64,000 bases of DNA from an uncultured Lachnospiraceae bacterium (lineage in GTDB: Bacteria > Bacillota > Clostridia > Lachnospirales > Lachnospiraceae). The notes beneath the pieces were generated by a model. It had not been told where the DNA came from, did no database searches, and worked only from the letters and a program-made list of their open reading frames with translations. The translations under genes and the position numbers were made by a program. Shown here in pieces: positions 61,555 to 64,000 of the stretch. The DNA lies in the NCBI GenBank assembly GCA_900554415.1, contig USGU01000004.1, forward strand, positions 1 through 64,000, given 5' to 3'. The number at the start of each line of letters is the position of its first letter. The first letter of the stretch is position 1.

Positions 61555-62071
61555 CTATTTCATTTCTTTTTTCGTATACTTTTTGATTCTCCCAATCCGA
61601 TTCCATTTTTCAGGAAATCCCATGCGTTCTAGTACTGCCTGATGCACTGGATGTTTCTGAAAACAAGATTTTAAATCATGGAAAAACAATTTTCCCATCT
61701 CATTGACTTTCAACGGTCCTATAATTTGAGGCGTTCAGATAATCTTCCTGCTTGTCGCCATATGTAAAGCAAAAATGATAGGATAAAGAGGATTTTACAT
61801 TTCGCTCTGCAATCAGAATATATTTTATAAACACATTTCGCAAATCATGGTCAAATCTATATAATTCGTAGATATCCTCAAACCTTGTTCCCAGATAAAA
61901 ATGGTTTGTATCCGGATTCTTGAACACTTCTTTGTATCCGTTAATCAGCGGAAAGTATCCTGTTTTAAACAACGTCTTTTTTGCAAAATCTACATCTGCA
62001 ATATCCAGTTTTTTCTTCTCCTTTAAAAAGTCAATCTGCTCTTCATAGGATAAAAAATGCTTTTTTATCAT
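61555..62071 (-). pseudogene. Abi_2 (AbiD/AbiF) family abortive-infection gene with internal deletion
   Basis: The 5' part (123 codons from 62071) reads HFLSYEEQIDFLKEKKKLDI, KTGYFPLINGYKEVF, FDHDLRNVFIKYILIAERN and SSLSYHF, the N-terminal half of Abi_2 proteins including the first HEPN-like Arg...His. It ends at a TGA at 61700. In another frame downstream, from about 61700 to TAG at 61555, come the family's last residues (LFFHDLKSCF, VLERMGFPEKWNRIG). The middle, with the second HEPN motif and roughly 100 or more residues, is missing. The toxin cannot be active. Immediately upstream is a small structured RNA. Confidence 0.75.
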
Positions 62072-62094
62072 CTTTCCACCGCCTTACCATAATC

Positions 62095-62166
62095 CGAAAA
62101 TAACGAAAGGCCCCCTCAGGAGCCTTCCGGACTACGGGCTTCATAAGTTTCCGTAGTGCGATCACT
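62095..62166 (-). ncRNA. Small structured RNA upstream of the Abi_2 gene (abiF RNA-like)
   Basis: On the minus strand, after a promoter, ACTACGG and CCGTAGT form a 7-bp stem around a 13-base loop. Then AAGGCTCC and GGGGCCTT form an 8-bp stem with a 4-base loop, followed by TTTCGTTATTTT, a terminator-like end 24 bases before the Abi start codon. Short RNAs with this position (the abiF RNA motif) are known upstream of Abi_2 genes. Whether this one matches that family's consensus I cannot test. Confidence 0.6.
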
Positions 62167-62172
62167 AGGTAT

Positions 62173-62201
62173 AGTTTATCCTCCACAAGCACATTTGTCA
62201 A
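62173..62201 (-). promoter_or_regulatory. Sigma-A promoter of the Abi-linked RNA
   Basis: TTGACA (62201-62196, perfect -35) and TAAACT (62178-62173) with a 17-base spacer; the RNA would begin near 62166. Confidence 0.65.
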
Positions 62202-62262
62202 GGACAACTACACCCTTTCTATTTTATGTCTGAACTCACAATTTTATCCCTCTATACTGGTA

Positions 62263-62649
62263 TCAGTTCTTTTTGCTGCACCAATCAGCCTGCCTCTGGG
62301 CGTATGACGAACAACTACATCTCCTGTGATCTGGCTGGTTTTGGCGCACTTTCTGCACTTTTTTGTCAGGATTCTTCGAATACAGCAGTCCAAATGGCAT
62401 CCCATAATTCCATGCTACCGGTATCACTTTCATAAGTGGATGCACACTTTCCCAATGCTTAAACGCAAGTAACACCTGATTGCTATTCTCACATTGATTA
62501 AATACCTCAGCAAGCCTGTGATAGATGGAAACCGCCACATAAAACGGTTCTCTGCTGATTTCCAGCCCATTGCACTGGCGTACATTAAGCATGGTATCGT
62601 CAAATGCCCCGGCAACCACATCAATCTTCTTTTCCAAACCTTTTTTCAT
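62263..62649 (-). pseudogene. Fragment of a LysR-family regulator (effector domain only)
   Basis: 128 codons that read like the second half of a LysR effector domain: IDVVAGAFDDTMLN, EISREPFYVAVSIYHRLAEVF, LLAFKHWESVHPLMKVIPV and PFGLLYSKNPDKKVQKV. The helix-turn-helix half is missing; upstream lies the MATE gene, with a 29-base overlap. The last ~25 residues look frame-shifted. A degraded relic. Confidence 0.65.
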
Positions 62650-63976
62650 TTTGCCGGATCACGTAATAGTACATAATAAGCAACAAACCGCCTGCAAGTA
62701 CCCACGCTGCCGGACTTGCCATACAGACTCCGACATAACTCTTTTGTCTGGTCGCAAGAACTGCAACTACGCCTCTTCCGATGAGTTCCGCAACCCCTGC
62801 CATCATGGGAAGCAGTCCATAGCCCATTCCCTGAATGCCGTTGCGGTAAACATTTACCACGGTAAGTGGAATGAAAAAGGCACCTACGCATTTCAGATAA
62901 ATATCTACTGACTGCATAATCTCGGTCAAATCTCCTGATAAGAACAGATACGTCATATATTTTCCAACTGTCATAATGACTGCCGCCACTACCACGGAAT
63001 AAATGATTCCCATAATCGTAATGGCTTTAAATCCCTGACGGATTCGGCGAATCTTACCGGCTCCCATATTCTGGGCGCAGTAAGTTGCCATGGTCGTTCC
63101 CATTGCCACATAAGCCTGCGTAACAACCTGCTCGATTTTACTTGCTGCGGTAAATGCAGCCACCTGAGTCGAACCAAGAAGATTCAGCGCAGTCTGTACC
63201 ATCATGGTTCCGATGGCAGTAATGGAATACTGAAGCGCCATTGGAAGTCCTACGGAAAGCTGAATTTTCAGCAGATGCAGATTTGGCTTCCAATCCTCTT
63301 TTTGCAGATGCAGCACCGGAACTGCCTTGATGATATACACCAGACACAATAAACCTGAAATCCCCTGAGATACAATGGTTGCCCAGGCTGCTCCTGCCGC
63401 TCCCATATGGAATACGATGATAAATACCATATCCAGTACAATATTTAAAAGTGCTGCAAGAATCAGAAAATAAAGTGGCACCTTACTGTTTCCGAGGGCA
63501 CGAAGCACACTGGATAGCAGGTTATAAAGCATCTGTGCTCCAATTCCTGCGCAGATAACCATAATGTAAGCATAAGCATCCCTGAAAATATCATCCGGTG
63601 TCTGCATAAAGGTCAGTAATGGTCGCATTCCAAGCATTCCAACAGCCGTCAAAATTACGGACATGATAATGCCCAAAAGGGCTGCACTTCCCACGGTCTG
63701 CCGCATGGCCTTCATGTCCCCTGCTCCGAATTTCTGGGCGGTCAGTACCGTAAACCCTGCCGTCATACCAAGTACAAATCCATTGATTAAGAACATAATC
63801 GTTCCCGTACTTCCCACTGCTGCCAGTGCCTTGGTTCCTATAAATTTTCCCACGATCACCGTATCTGCCATACTGTAAAACTGCTGAAATACATTTCCTA
63901 TGAATATAGGGAGTGTAAAATGAAAAATCATCTTTGCCGGACTCCCGCTTGTCATATCCTTTTGTAGTGTTTTCAT
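62621..63976 (-). CDS. MATE family efflux transporter
   Basis: 451 residues with twelve hydrophobic helices in two halves. Conserved: PIFIGNVFQQFYSMADTVIV, KALAAVGSTGTIMFLINGF and the second-half counterpart MALQYSITAIGTMMVQTALN with AAFTAASKIEQV. MATE proteins export drugs or metabolites using Na+ or H+ gradients. Substrate not deducible. AGAGGAAT precedes the ATG; only 24 bases remain to the window end, so its promoter is not seen. Confidence 0.92.
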   Translation of the reverse strand: MKTLQKDMTSGSPAKMIFHFTLPIFIGNVFQQFYSMADTVIVGKFIGTKALAAVGSTGTIMFLINGFVLGMTAGFTVLTAQKFGAGDMKAMRQTVGSAALLGIIMSVILTAVGMLGMRPLLTFMQTPDDIFRDAYAYIMVICAGIGAQMLYNLLSSVLRALGNSKVPLYFLILAALLNIVLDMVFIIVFHMGAAGAAWATIVSQGISGLLCLVYIIKAVPVLHLQKEDWKPNLHLLKIQLSVGLPMALQYSITAIGTMMVQTALNLLGSTQVAAFTAASKIEQVVTQAYVAMGTTMATYCAQNMGAGKIRRIRQGFKAITIMGIIYSVVVAAVIMTVGKYMTYLFLSGDLTEIMQSVDIYLKCVGAFFIPLTVVNVYRNGIQGMGYGLLPMMAGVAELIGRGVVAVLATRQKSYVGVCMASPAAWVLAGGLLLIMYYYVIRQNEKRFGKED

Positions 63977-64000
63977 ATCTATTCCTCTGTAAATTATTAT

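Overview
The window looks like a chromosomal piece of a strictly anaerobic, low-GC, Gram-positive gut bacterium, most likely a Lachnospiraceae (Blautia/Mediterraneibacter/Dorea-like). Grounds: an [FeFe]-hydrogenase, rubrerythrins, a double-cubane-cluster protein pair, the anaerobic (CbiD/CbiG-type) cobalamin route, a FabK/FabT-type fatty-acid operon with a fused AccD-AccA, Gram-positive lipoprotein signals and strong AGGAGG ribosome sites. Family calls come from reading the translations; no database search was possible. No rRNA, tRNA, CRISPR array or intact transposase was seen.

Region by region. (1) 1-5.7 kb is AT-rich accessory DNA: small secreted or membrane proteins, an XRE regulator with membrane tail, a decayed copy of that regulator's promoter and both gene ends, a fragment of an Rpn-type nuclease/transposase, and a hairpin family in three copies. 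(2) 5.7-10 kb: a DegV lipid-binding protein, then a VTC polyphosphate polymerase-like / DUF4956 / CotH kinase-like operon. (3) 10-12 kb: a histidine kinase whose response regulator has lost most of its receiver domain. (4) 12-17.9 kb: an ABC importer followed, with 12 nt or less between genes, by a NuoF-tail/GltD-like flavoprotein and an [FeFe]-hydrogenase. (5) 18-20.1 kb: two rubrerythrin proteins, one fused to a flavin reductase, with a structured inverted-repeat element downstream. (6) 20.3-25.7 kb, plus strand: two double-cubane/2-hydroxyacyl-CoA dehydratase-like proteins, DUF3842, and an amino-acid ABC importer. (7) 26.2-49.2 kb: a large minus-strand cobalamin locus. Upstream lie a radical SAM and a YkgJ protein, then cbiP-cobT-cobU-cobS-cobU-like-cobC-cbiB-cobD-cbiC-cbiD-cbiF-cbiG-cbiH-cbiJET-cbiA. 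A cobalamin riboswitch with its own terminator then separates these from an importer unit: a surface protein, a BtuF-like lipoprotein, BtuC, BtuD and the corrinoid adenosyltransferase. (8) 49.35 kb: yqeY. (9) 49.97-60.85 kb: a fatty-acid operon, fabH-acpP-fabK-fabD-fabG-fabF-accB-fabZ-accC-accDA-NMO-fabT. It has a good promoter and a palindromic operator, and is far richer in GATC than the rest of the window. (10) 60.9-64 kb: gene debris (a DUF4405 gene split by an amber codon, an Abi gene with an internal deletion, a LysR remnant) and an intact MATE transporter.

The items most worth attention are: a compact two-hairpin RNA with its own promoter just upstream of the broken Abi_2 (AbiD/F) gene, which fits the toxin-associated RNAs known for that family; the riboswitch-controlled surface protein, which joins three NEAT-like repeats to a partial copy of the neighbouring BtuF-like binding protein; and the GATC-density step at the fatty-acid operon, which suggests that block has a different history from its flanks.
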